Made by a program: the position numbers and the translations under genes
From: Cavenderia fasciculata
Taxonomy: Eukaryota > Evosea > Eumycetozoa > Acytosteliales > Cavenderiaceae
Length of the DNA: 64,000 nucleotides
NCBI RefSeq assembly: GCF_000203815.1
Contig: NW_004457723.1
Span: 992,001-1,056,000 of the forward strand
Direction: 5' to 3'
The notes under the pieces: generated by a model
What the model saw: the letters and a program-made list of their open reading frames with translations, nothing else
Database searches by the model: none
What the model was told of the DNA's origin: nothing
Shown: positions 12,080 to 24,150 of the stretch, one piece after another
How positions within the stretch are numbered: position 1 is the first letter of the stretch
Layout of the letters: every line of letters begins with the position of its first letter

Positions 12080-12805
12080 TTAATCATCACTTTCTTCTTC
12101 TTGACTGTCTTCATCATCTTCATATTCATCTTCACTATCTGCAACATATTTATGATTTGGATTTCCAATTAAATCATCTAATCCACCATCACTGTCACTA
12201 TCATAGTTGTTTATGACAATCTTGTTGTTATTATCGATAGACTTTTGTTGTTGTTGTTGTTTAGTATTATCTTCTTGGAATTCTTTTGGCCTATATAGAA
12301 GATATAATTGCATAAGTATAAGTATACTATCTTTTCTGTCGTTTGTTTGTTTGTTTGTTTGTTTGTTTGTTTGTTTGTTTGTTTGTTTGTTTGTTACATA
12401 CCAAAGATTAACTTTTACAAGATGTTTAATTTGATCTTCACCCAAGATACTAACAATAGAGGTTCTAACCTTACTTGTTTCTTGTGTATCTTCTTGATCA
12501 ATAATAGCATATGTACTACCTATACGTCACAACAAGATAGAAGTTAATAGTTAGCAACATATCACTTTTTCTATCTATATATTTCATTCTATCTGTCTAT
12601 CTATCTATGTATGTTTACCTTTCTTTATCCATAACTTTTTATTAAATTTAGAAGGGAGGATAGCCAATGTAGTTGTTCCATTTGAGTATTGTACCTCTGT
12701 TAATTTGCCACCCCGAATGTCAACAACCTTGACGATGGATTGTGTTTCATTGGGTTCGACCAAATCATTCAGAGAGGATGTGACATGTTTACGAGCGTGA
12801 CTCAT
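12080..12805 (-). CDS. EIF1AD-like S1/eIF1A-fold protein
   Basis: Three exons (12805-12619, 12519-12402, 12290-12080) give 171 residues. The N-terminus 'MSHARKHVTSSLNDLVEP' and the OB-fold core 'SIVKVVDIRGGKLTEVQY', 'LAILPSKFNKKLWIKKGS' match EIF1AD, a nuclear relative of translation factor eIF1A. The C-terminal third is Asp/Glu/Ser-rich and acidic, as in EIF1AD of other eukaryotes. EIF1AD has been linked to late steps of small-subunit maturation. The second intron contains a GTTT microsatellite. Confidence 0.82.
12341..12394. repeat. (GTTT)n microsatellite inside an intron
   Basis: About 13 uninterrupted GTTT units lie in the second intron of the EIF1AD-like gene. On the coding (minus) strand this reads AAAC repeats between donor and branch region. 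It is a simple-sequence repeat likely to vary in length between strains. Confidence 0.9.
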
Positions 12806-13040
12806 TAAAATATACCCTAATGCTATGTATTATTACTAACAAACACTTTTGTTTTGTTATATCTAACTAAAATTGCTATAATTACACACAAAGCAAGATA
12901 GAAATCTTAAAGATTGCTCTGGTCAATCGTTCGTTTTTTTTTTTTTTAATTAAAATTAATTAATGCAACAAAAGGTCATTCTCTCTTTCATTGCTATATA
13001 GATTAGACATATGTAATAGTTAGTTAGATAGTTTGGTAGA

Positions 13041-13955
13041 ATGGATTTATTTGACTTTGTAGTGTTAACAGTCATCGTTATCTTGTTACCATTGGTAGCA
13101 GATTTACTCAATGGCATGTTCCCACACGCTAAAATTGGTAGAATTGCACAGAGAGTAGTTGGATATGTATTGGTATTTTTTATAGCATCGCTTATTCTAG
13201 TTGCTTTCTATCTTTGGTATTCGGTCTACTTTCCCTATCTCGTGATGACACGCGATTTGGAGGCATCTTCACTAGTCTATCACCTCAATGTCTTTACTTG
13301 TGTATTCCTCGTATTCACAATACTCTTTTACTATTATATGGCAATCACAACAACCTCTTTTATGAAAATACAACCAATCAACAATAATAAGAGTGGTGGA
13401 GATGGAGATTCATCATCTGTTGGTGGAACCTCTAAAACACAACAATGTAAGCATTGTAATGCAAACAAATCAACTAGTAGTAGATCATATCATTGTAGAA
13501 TATGTAAAAGATGTACAGGTAGAATGGATCATCATTGTCCATTTATTGCCAATTGTGTAGGTGTTCGTAACCACCACTACTTTATATCATTTCTAGTGTA
13601 TGCTATCATGGGCATCTCATACGCCTGTTATCTTTCATATCAACCGTTCCGAGACTGTATACTAAACACGCCATTAGAGGATGCACTCTGTCACCAACTT
13701 GGAAAACACAACTATATATTTTTGTGTGCTTGTTTGGTACATCTCCCCATTGCAGCCATCCTCTCGTGGCAGCTATACGTAGTGCTCGCCGACACCATGA
13801 CCGTAGAGATACTTGGTCACTTTAGAACCATCCCTTTCAAACGTTGGATCCCATGGTTATACACCAATTTTAAAAAGAATTACAAATTATCCAACTTATC
13901 CAATCTCTACAATAATCGTTGGAAACTTTATAATTTAATTGTACCATTTATATAA
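13041..13955 (+). CDS. DHHC-type protein S-acyltransferase (palmitoyltransferase)
   Basis: A single exon encodes 304 residues. There are two N-terminal membrane spans (about residues 5-27 and 40-65), a third at about 85-107, the cysteine-rich catalytic domain, then two further hydrophobic stretches (about 180-200 and 225-250). The Cys-rich domain reads 'CKHCNANK...YHCRICKRCTGRMDHHCPFIANCVG', with the zinc cysteines and the catalytic DHHC intact, followed by 'VRNHHYFISFL'. Such enzymes transfer palmitate to cysteines of membrane-associated proteins, usually at Golgi, ER or plasma membrane. Which location applies cannot be told from sequence. A Ser/Gly/Asn-rich insert precedes the Cys-rich domain. 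Confidence 0.93.
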   Translation: MDLFDFVVLTVIVILLPLVADLLNGMFPHAKIGRIAQRVVGYVLVFFIASLILVAFYLWYSVYFPYLVMTRDLEASSLVYHLNVFTCVFLVFTILFYYYMAITTTSFMKIQPINNNKSGGDGDSSSVGGTSKTQQCKHCNANKSTSSRSYHCRICKRCTGRMDHHCPFIANCVGVRNHHYFISFLVYAIMGISYACYLSYQPFRDCILNTPLEDALCHQLGKHNYIFLCACLVHLPIAAILSWQLYVVLADTMTVEILGHFRTIPFKRWIPWLYTNFKKNYKLSNLSNLYNNRWKLYNLIVPFI

Positions 13956-14087
13956 AACAAAGTAATAATAATAACAAATAACTTATTTATTTCTTTCTTA
14001 CAAATTTTACAAATGTTTTTTTAATTTTAATTTATTTACAAAAAGATGATTTAATTTAATTTGGATTTAATTTGGATTTGTTTTGAT

Positions 14088-16247
14088 TTACAATTCATCC
14101 ATTTCATGTGCAACTGATATGGCACTCATACCAAATGTAGCACCTGAAGAATACCCAGATTCAGATTCAGAGTTGATATTATTTGGACCACCAGGTGTAA
14201 TGGTCGACCCAGAGTGGTTGTTGGTAGATGAACCAAAACCGGTAGATGATGTGAAGTGGTCGAGTTTGGCACTAATAATCTTGGCAAATCTATTGTTGCA
14301 CACAATGGATCCTCTCCAAATACTCCTGGTACGACTCGTCAATCCATAGAGGAGGAAGCTGAAAACACCAAAGATACGGATACAGAAAACAAAAAAGCCT
14401 ATGCCAACTGCATTGGGACCTTGGACAATACATTCTGCAATAGGATCAACAGTCTTTGGATTTGTCAAACATGCAAAGTAGGTTGGAATGGAATCATAAA
14501 ATCGATCAAGTGATGATACTACATATTGATCAAAAGAAAACAAATACAAAAGAATTGTATAGTATGCCAACAAACTACAAATTGGTTTGATTTCCATTTT
14601 TAAAATATTCCACCTTGATTGATCGGTTTTTGATATTTTTACTGATACAATCTAAATATAAAAGTATTTAAAATATTAAGTTAATCTAATCAAAACAAAA
14701 CAACTACAAATATTTGTTTGTAAGTCTACTTACAAGATAGATTTCTCTCATTAATAATAATAAGAAAATAGTACCAGCAAATAAGAATACAGCCAATGGT
14801 CCCCAAAAGAATGCATTTCTATATTTTGGTGTTGCTATCCAACAACTATATAAAAAAAATAAAATTAATAAATGTAAATATTATTTGTTTGTTGGTTTGT
14901 TTTTCTGACATACAAAACATTTCCAGGACCAGCATGATAATCTCTAGCAGATATAGTAACAATTGGACAAACCAATGAAACTATACTAGTACCGATACAA
15001 TAGTATTTGAAGAAATATTCATTTTTCTTAGATCCGACTGTCTTGATGGCATACCAAATTTCAAAGGTCATGATAGACCACCATGTCACAACGTAGAGTG
15101 CGGACAGATGGAGGATAAACCCTGTTGCAATACAATAGTCGTCGATGGGGGAAGCAGAACGACCTGGTTCTGGACAGAGATACTGGTCACCTTTGAATGC
15201 CTGGATAACACCTGCCAAAGCAATACCAAAGGCACCAGACATGACACAAATATTAATCTTGTCAAACCTTGTCATCTTTGGATTCAGTGGACCGTAGGTG
15301 ATGATTAAAAAGGACGTACAAAAGAGTGAAAGGAACGATAAAATATCACCCATTGTATAGATTTGTTTCCAAGTCTTGGGTGTAAAGATGGGCGATGGAC
15401 AAGGCGATACACATGAACTAGTGTTGGAGACATACGTGTAACCTTGGTATTTTGAAGCAGCATGGTCATCGGTTGGATGTAAAAGGAGTGGACTTGGACA
15501 AAGTGAATAGGTGACATTGGAATCTATTAAATATGGGTCTTGACAGGTAACCGAGTAATTGGCCGATCCCCCATTATACGACGTTAGATTATAATAGGAT
15601 GTCTCTAGTGGAAAGGTTGAATAATTGTATACTCCATTGACAATGGTTGCATCACAGTTTACAAATGACTTTGGGATACTACACAAATTAGTTGTATTGA
15701 CACAATTCTTTGAACATGGGTATTTTGGGAATGCCAATACAACCGATGAATTTGTTTCTTTAAATTCTACACATTCCATAAAAAACTATAAATATTGATA
15801 TATTAGTTTTTTGGTTTGTTGGAATAGTTTCTTTCACTCTAATAATATTATACTTACAAATGCACATAGAGTTTTATAGGTATCTTGGATCTTACAAGCA
15901 TCTGAACCACTAAAATCCAGAATTAACTTTAATTGTAATGCTTGATCTCTCAGATCGGTCTGAGTTGTTGTTGAATTGACATAAACAGAATCTAGTAGAA
16001 GATTAATAAAGAAATTAAATGGATCAAGTTAGTTTGGTTGGACAGAGGGGTTAGGGGATAAATAAATATTTCAAATATCTTTACTAGCATTGGCCAAAAG
16101 TCCGTCACAAATGGGGGTACCTATGGGATCACCTATATAAGGTTCACAACGACCAGTTGGATCAACAGGATAATAATCTTGAGCTGTACAATAAACAATT
16201 AGGAGAATTGATAAAATTAAATAAATGTAAACAATGAATTTCATCAT
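14088..16247 (-). CDS. Frizzled/Smoothened-like seven-transmembrane receptor
   Basis: Five exons (16247-16085, 15991-15858, 15785-14914, 14845-14734, 14651-14088) join to 614 residues. A signal peptide ('KFIVYIYLILSILLIVYCTAQ') is followed by a cysteine-rich ectodomain of about 200 residues with many N-glycosylation sites; its spaced cysteines ('GRCEPYIG', 'SDACKIQDTYKTLCAF', 'YPCSKNCVNTTNLC') look like a Frizzled-type CRD. Seven membrane spans follow, with the Frizzled-family features 'WSIMTFEIWYAI' at the third span and an extracellular 'CPEPGR' loop. Dictyostelids have an expanded fsl/fsc family of such receptors without canonical Wnt ligands. The cytoplasmic tail is Ser/Gly/Asn-rich. The presence of a CRD points to the fsl rather than fsc group. 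Confidence 0.88.
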
Positions 16248-16257
16248 TTTAGATATA

Positions 16258-16288
<31 letters not shown>

Positions 16289-16298
16289 ATATTTTGTG
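16258..16298. repeat. (AAAT)n microsatellite upstream of receptor gene
   Basis: About eight ATAA/AATA units lie immediately 5' of the Frizzled-like receptor start, in its promoter or 5' leader. Confidence 0.7.
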
Positions 16299-16549
16299 TA
16301 TATGTACAATATAGATATAAATATATCTATTGAAACTATATATATCTCTCTCTTATCTCACAACAATGAAAGTGAAGTTGTGTATTATATATGGGTATGT
16401 GAAACTTTAATTTATAAATAAATCTTGATTGATGAAATAAAATTTTAAAGTATGCGGATAAAGATTGATCCGAATAGGAGATTTCTTGTTTGCTTACCTT
16501 ACATTGTTGGAGTTTAATACCCTCCTCGAAATGATTTATAAAAAGTTAG

Positions 16550-17135
16550 CACTCACTCTACAACCGTCTACTTCTTTTACTGGGATAAAGAGTTCCCAAA
16601 TGATGTTTGCTCTCTTTCAAACAATGCAACAACAACATCACCCACATCGCCATGAGGGTTACTATAGAGGTCTTGAGATGTATGTACCTTGTCCATATCC
16701 AAAAGTACTTGAGAATTGTAGATATTTTCAATATCCGCAAATCCATTGGAGCCTAGCCCTTGAAAAATCGTGATACGGGGATCATCGCAACTCCTGAAAC
16801 TTTCCATCAGTATCCTCGTAAACCAAAAAAGATCGGCAATTTAAATATCCAGTTGAATGGAAAGCCTCCCATCTTTGAAAAGGTATTTCACTGTTTTGTC
16901 CGTGTTACTCTAATCCTTCAACCAACCCATCATCTTTGCATATATCTCGATGTGAGGGGAAACTAGACAGCCGATCTGTATTCGCTATTCTCTCTGGTTG
17001 TAGGACAACGGTATACGACATATCACCTTCGTCTTCATTTGCTTCAAGATTAGATAGATTAACCGATTATGGCTTTGATAGTAGTAGCCGCTTTGCTGGA
17101 CTTCATCAGGCAATTCAATTTCAAGAAAGGTAGGT
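16550..17135 (-). pseudogene. Decayed coding fragment, family not recognised
   Basis: On the minus strand, coding-like blocks in shifting frames run from about 17135 ('FLEIELPDEVQQSGYYYQSH') through 'LQPERIANTDRLSSFPSHRD' to 16807-16577 ('TIFQGLGSNGFADIENIYNS', then 'HGDVGDVVVALFERE'). The codon use is less AT-rich than the surroundings, as in real genes. Frame changes and stops interrupt it and no intron rescues it. I considered a nucleotide-sugar pyrophosphorylase because of the 'NPHGDVGD' piece, but this is too weak to name. It is most likely a relic of a once-functional gene. Confidence 0.4.
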
Positions 17136-17139
17136 CATC

Positions 17140-19258
17140 AAACTAAAACTAAACTAAATTAACTTGTTGTAGCTATATGTTTGTAAATTGGAAATATAAT
17201 ATAATAATGATGATATGAGATTGAAGTTGGGATCGATCACCTCTTTCATAGACTATGGTTTCTTTGGTTACCTCTGCTCTACTTTGACCATTCACTTAAT
17301 GTCATTAGGTGTAATAAACACTGACCTGACGTTTAATTAAACGAAATGAAGCAAATGAAGCTGCTCCGTTGTCTCTATTTGCTGAATTAATATTAACTAA
17401 CAAACTACTATGTTGAAAGAATGCACCAAGCAACCGATACTGGATGACATTCATTGTTTATGAATCAACGAAACAGTCTTGTCTTGTCTCGTCTGTCATA
17501 CTATACTATGCTTTTATAATGAAAAAATTTTTTGGAGGTTCTCCTCATATTGAATTCAAAGAATGGAATTCCATTCACAAACTATTTTTTTTGCGCAAAA
17601 CTCATCCTCCATATTTAATGACAGAGGAACAAATACTTTAATTATTATTATAGACCAAAGAAACAAAGTATAAGCAATATTATACTACTAATTATTTATT
17701 AAAAGAAGAAGAAGAGTTAAATATTAACCTTTATAAACGAACGAACAAACGAACTAGACAACAACAAGTCTGAATTAAACAAGGGTAAGGCATAATTCAA
17801 ACAAGCTGAACAAGCAAAGCGATGATACCATCCACTCCAAAATAATTTAAAAAAAAAAAAACAAAAACCCAAAACCCTTTCGCACTCTCTCTCCCTCTCA
17901 CTCTGTGTCTGCACACCTGATCTATCATTGCTAGCAAGACAATCACACCCACACCCTACCTATCATATCATATTATATTATTATATTTCTTTTCTTTTCA
18001 TTGTTCTTAAAACTAGTTAGTAGTAAATATCAATCAATAAGTGAATATATATATTCATCACTATCAATCAAAAGAGAAGAGAATAGATTTATAGTCACAA
18101 ATCAGATTTAATATACCTATAGGTGCAAAGCGACTGGTCGACATAGAGAGAGAGAGAGAGAGAACGATACTACAACAACTCACCATCGCCGTCGTCGTCT
18201 TATTGCTCACCACATATATACCGCCACCACCAGAACCACTTACATTTACACAACACACTACTCACTCCACTCACCCACCTACCAATAACAACAGCTGCAA
18301 GGGAAAGAGTGTTTGTTTATTTTTCTCCATTATCATAATAATATTATTGATACATGATACAATTACAACTACAAAACGACAACATAAATATCAATTTAAA
18401 ATAATTAGATAGAGAGAGAGAGAGAGAAACAACAACATAATTATTATCTATCTATCTATAACAAAAAACGAAAGAAAAAGAAAAAGAAGAAATATTTAGA
18501 TAATTTCACATGAACAGGTACAATAACGAATAGACATAAACAACAGCAGATAGAAGTGTTATTTCAAGATTATTTGGAATCATATTTTTAATTCACAAAG
18601 TCATTGTCAGTATAGTAGCAGTAACAGTAGTTGTTGTGGACAATATTGTAGTGGTAATAATAATAATAATAATAATAATTTGATGAGATAAAGACAATAG
18701 TCATCAATCACATCAAGAGATGTGTTGTAATCATTTTGTCAATCATTTAGAGTATCTCCTAGACTTGGGATGTCAGGGACTTGCTTGTGTGATTGTTGTG
18801 ATGATAAAATTTTATTTATAATTATCGGTCTGCCCTCCTATTTTTTTTTTTTTTTTTTCTCGTTTGTGTTTTTTTTTATTAATTTTGTTGTAAAAAAAAA
18901 AAATTGTTGTTATTTCAAAATATTTCATTATTACTACAATTCAATTGATTGATCGACTATAGTTCTATTCTATAAATATACGATTAAAACTACTCCTCCT
19001 CATCCTCCTCTCAAGGTAAAAATGCTTGCAACAGTGGGATTGACACACCATAGGATTTGTTTTTGTTTCAATCATCATCATCATCATCATCATCTCAATA
19101 GTTTAGATTTGTAGACTAATTATAATTTACTAATACTCATATCTTGTCCATCTTAATCATCATCTAGATAAACAATATAAATTCAACAACAGGATACTTA
19201 TTATTTATTTAGAAACTTTACATCAACATAATATAAAAAAAAGAGAAAAAGATAGAAA
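17140..19258. other. Long non-coding region ahead of the Rab8 gene
   Basis: About 2.1 kb without a supported gene. It contains GA/CT tracts (about 18147-18163 and 18410-18427), an AAT run near 18658-18680, a T-tract at 18841-18859, and a CAT run at about 19072-19095. A short plus-strand reading frame at 17444-17641 has no recognisable motif. The region probably carries the promoter and 5' leader of Rab8, possibly with a spliced leader exon, which sequence alone cannot decide. Confidence 0.45.
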
Positions 19259-20394
<1,136 letters not shown>

Positions 20395-20822
20395 TTTGTT
20401 AGTATTATTTATGTTTTACAATTATATTTCTTCTCTTTTACAATTACCACCACCCTCCTCCTCTACTCATCACTACCAAATAACAACAACAATATAACTT
20501 ATATTAAAAAGACCCCAACAACAACACTATAACAATAACAACAAACCAAAACTCTCTCCCCCTTTATTATTTAATAATTAATATATTAATAATAGATACA
20601 TGTATTTATGGATTTTAGTCTACACCAACTTTTGTGAGGTAGATTGGACTTTGGAATAAAAATAAATTACCCTTTCAAAAAAAAATAATAATTTAAGTAT
20701 TTATATACTAGAGTTAATTTATTTAATATTTTACTTTATTTAATTTAATAATAAAGTATATTTATATTTTTGTTTGTTTTGGAATTAATTGATTGTGATG
20801 GATTGTTGAATTCCTTATATTT
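20395..20822. other. Tail-to-tail spacer of Rab8 and DNA ligase genes
   Basis: A 428-bp AT-rich spacer holding the 3' ends of two convergent genes. It contains AAC/CAA short repeats and AATAAA-type sequences in both orientations, which would serve as polyadenylation signals. No other feature is visible. Confidence 0.5.
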
Positions 20823-23816
20823 TTAATAATCTTCATCAACCATTTTAAAACTATTGATTTTTTGATTTTTATACATATCAACGATTTGAGAGGCGGTGGT
20901 TGCATCTTCTGGATTCTTATCTTTACGAATTTGAATAAATCTTGGGAAACGAAGAGCTATGCCCTTGTTGGGATCCAACACACCGACGGCAGCAGTGTGA
21001 ATGGGAGAGATGGAGAGATCGGCGGCCAATACTTCCCAGACCTGAGATGGATTGAACCAAACATCTGGTTTTAAATTGTCAGATACGATATAGGTGTTTT
21101 TACAACTATTGGTGACTTGTGGTGCGAGGATCTCAGTAAATTCTTTCAGTTGTTCATCACTAAACCCAGTACCAATCTTGCAAAGAGTTTGGAAATCTTC
21201 ATTGTCATCGTCATAGCATGCCAATAAATAGGCACCATAGACACCAGTACGCTTACCCTTTCCGTACCATGCACCAATGGGAACAACGTCGACCGAGTCT
21301 GTCATGCCTGCCATGTAATCCTTTTTGATCTTGAGCCAGTTGTACGAACGCTTGGATGGTTCATAGATGGACTGCTCCTTGAGAGTTTTGACCATCAAAC
21401 CTTCGCAGTTGCCGTCGATGGCTTCTTGCAAGTACAGCTGGATATCGTTGACATCTGAGATGTTGGCGTGTTTGGCGTAGGTGAGGGCACCGGGCGTCTC
21501 TTTAAAGTTGGCATAGAGCACTTCACGACGCTTGTAGAATGGCTCGTCAATCAAACTCTTTCCGTTGAGGTAGAGCAAGTCAAAGGCAAATACACAGACT
21601 GGAATCTTAATTTGATCCAACGAAACACCCTTTCGAGGTCTCGAAGAGAGGATTTGGAACGAGAGAATCTTGTTGTTGGTAGGGTCGTACGCAACAGCCT
21701 CGCAATCCAGGATAAAAGAGGTGACACCCTCTCCAATGAATCGCTTGACGTTGGCGATGATATCGGGGTACTTGCCAGTATAGTCTTCGAGGTTACGTGT
21801 GTAGATGCTGATTTTACCGTCTTCGGTGAGATGGATTTGTGCGCGTTCACCATCATACTTGAACTCGCAGGTAAACTCCATCTCTTGGAATCGGTCCAAT
21901 ACTTGGGTGATACCGGTTGTTGGCTGTGCCAACATTGGCTTGACGGGGATACCAGCCATCAACCGACACGTCTCGAGGATCGTGTCAACACCATCGGCCA
22001 CTATCAATCGAGGTACGAGCAGGTCATAATTGGGTAACTGACTGTACGCACGTGTGACCTTGGCAACAGCCGCGTCTATCACACTTGCAAACTCCTCGGT
22101 AGTCTTACCCTTTCTAGTGTCCAACTTGCCATTGGGTTCCGATGCAATGAGTGCAGGTGGCGAGATGACCATGGCACGAGTCAACGCAATCAACACTGAT
22201 CGCTCTGCCAACCCAATACGTAGTTTACCCTGCAACGAACGGATAATGTAGAGTGCTTCACTCTCTTTGCAACTGACCAACAACTTTGTTATAAGATCCT
22301 TTTTTTTGTTTTGTGAAGAGTTGCCAGTCATGTCGGCAATCTGCGAGAATATCTTGAATACACCTTGGATGGTGAGTGGTGGTGGTGCAAACATCATTGT
22401 CTGGGTCATTCTACTCGATTGCGCAATGATACCCAAATCACCAACCGTCTTTAACTCCTGTTTGATAAATTCCATTGTACGACCTGTACTTTCAGCGACG
22501 GCCTTCATCAAAATCGATTCTCCAATGCCCAACTCCTTGCCACCATACGATGGACCAATCTTGTTGATTGACATATAAATGGTATTGATCAAATCACCTG
22601 GTGTCAATGCCATAATCGATCTAAATAAATTGGTTAAATGTTCAATGATTAAAAGTCTACGTGATGTTCCTTCAATTAATTCAAAGGTTTTTGCTAATGC
22701 CATATATGGTACTCTAAAAAAGTAAAAATAAATAAATAAATAATAATTAATACACAAATAAATCAATCTTTTAATATTAATATTAATAATATACATACGG
22801 TAATCCCTTTTTCCATTGTGCATCAGTGATTGGATGATATTTTGAAAGATTAGTTAATTCTTGTTCCAATTGTTTGGCAGTTGATTTTTGTTTGACTGGT
22901 TTCTTTACAAATATTTTCTTTTTTAAAACTACAGTTTCACCTTTTTCATTCTCTTCTTCTTCTTCAAATTCTTCTTCAATTACTTCTTCCTCATCCTCTT
23001 CTTCCTCTAATTCTTCTTCTTCTTCTAAAATTTCATTTTCATCGTTTGATTTTGTTGTTGTTGTAGAGGTAGTTGAAGTTGTTGAAGTAGTGGTTTCCAG
23101 ATTTTTTTTGGTTGGTAAAACTGTAACAGTTGGAATTAAGTTGTCTTTCTTGGTTGGTGAAGTTGTTTGTTTAATTGGTGAGGTTGATTTAATTGGTGTT
23201 GATGAAGCAGATGATTCTTGTGAATCACTCATTGTATTATTATTATTAGTGCCGACAGCAGGAATAGTGGAATTATTATTATTATTATTTTTCTTTGGAT
23301 CTTCTTCCATCTTTTTCTTTTTAATTGATGATCGTTATCCTCTTCCTTTTTCTCTTTGGTTTCCTTTTCCTTTTCCTTTTCCTTTGTATTCTTTTTAGTT
23401 GTTGTTGCAGTCTTCTTTGTTGTTGATTTTGCAGGCTTTTTAGGAGCAGCTTTCTTTGGTTTGGTTGGTGTTGGAGTTGGTGGTGAAATCGACTTTTCCT
23501 CGAAATTTGAAGAAGAGGAAGAAGAGACTTGGCTTGCAACTTTATGATCGTCATCACTCAAATCAAAGATATCATCTTCAATCTTTCGAGTGCTGATATT
23601 ACTGTCTTCCTCTTCCTCTTCTTCTACTTGTTCATCATCCCTATTCTTTCTTTTTAGTTTACTACTCTTATCATTATTATTATTGGTTGTTGATGATTTC
23701 TTCTTATCATCATCTTTACTTGTCGTACTCGTTTGTTGTTGTTTCTTTGGTGAAGTTTGTGAAGCTGATGTAGAATCAGTCTTCTTTGTCAAGAATGATA
23801 ACATTGAGCTTTGCAT
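20823..23816 (-). CDS. lig1: ATP-dependent DNA ligase I
   Basis: Two exons (23816-22799 and 22713-20823). The N-terminus 'MQSSMLSFLTKK' resembles a PCNA-interacting peptide. About 330 disordered residues rich in Lys, Glu, Ser and Thr follow, as in other ligase I proteins. The catalytic part includes the DNA-binding domain, the nucleotidyltransferase motif I 'EFKYDGERAQIH' (adenylated Lys near residue 623), 'LDCEAVAYD', 'VFAFDLLYLNG', 'EGLMVKTL' and 'YNWLKIKKDY', then the OB-fold end. Ligase I joins Okazaki fragments and seals repair nicks in the nucleus. As assembled, the frame breaks once in the disordered linker near 23310-23335; adding one A to an A run restores a 969-residue protein whose total length is a multiple of three. 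Confidence 0.93.
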
Positions 23817-24150
23817 TGTTAAAAGTTATCTATTGTTGTTGTTGTTGTTTGAAAGTTACTCTCAAACAAACTAAAACTCTTTGAATGGGATATCTCTCTT
23901 CTCTGTAATTCTGATTGTAGTAAACACAGTATGTTGAGTAGAATGATTGATTCAAAAGTTTCCCGCGTTTTTTTATTTTCAAATTTAAAAAGGTGTCAGC
24001 CCTCTTTATCATTGTCATTACCCAACGTGCATATCAATATATATATTTATATATCTATCATCTCTATTATTACAACAGATTCATTAACCAAACTTTTATA
24101 TAAAGTATTAGTAGTAGAGGGTTTATATCAGTCTATATCCAATCACAAAA

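Noticed and set aside
12341-12394. GTTT array considered as a CRISPR-like or telomere-like repeat
   Set aside because: Units are 4 bp with no spacers and lie inside an intron; it is a simple microsatellite.
17444-17641. Short plus-strand frame upstream of Rab8
   Set aside because: 65 residues, no motif, no partner exon found; could be chance.
21468-22037. Long plus-strand open frame antisense to DNA ligase I
   Set aside because: It is the reverse strand of highly conserved catalytic sequence; its openness follows from codon bias, not from a gene.
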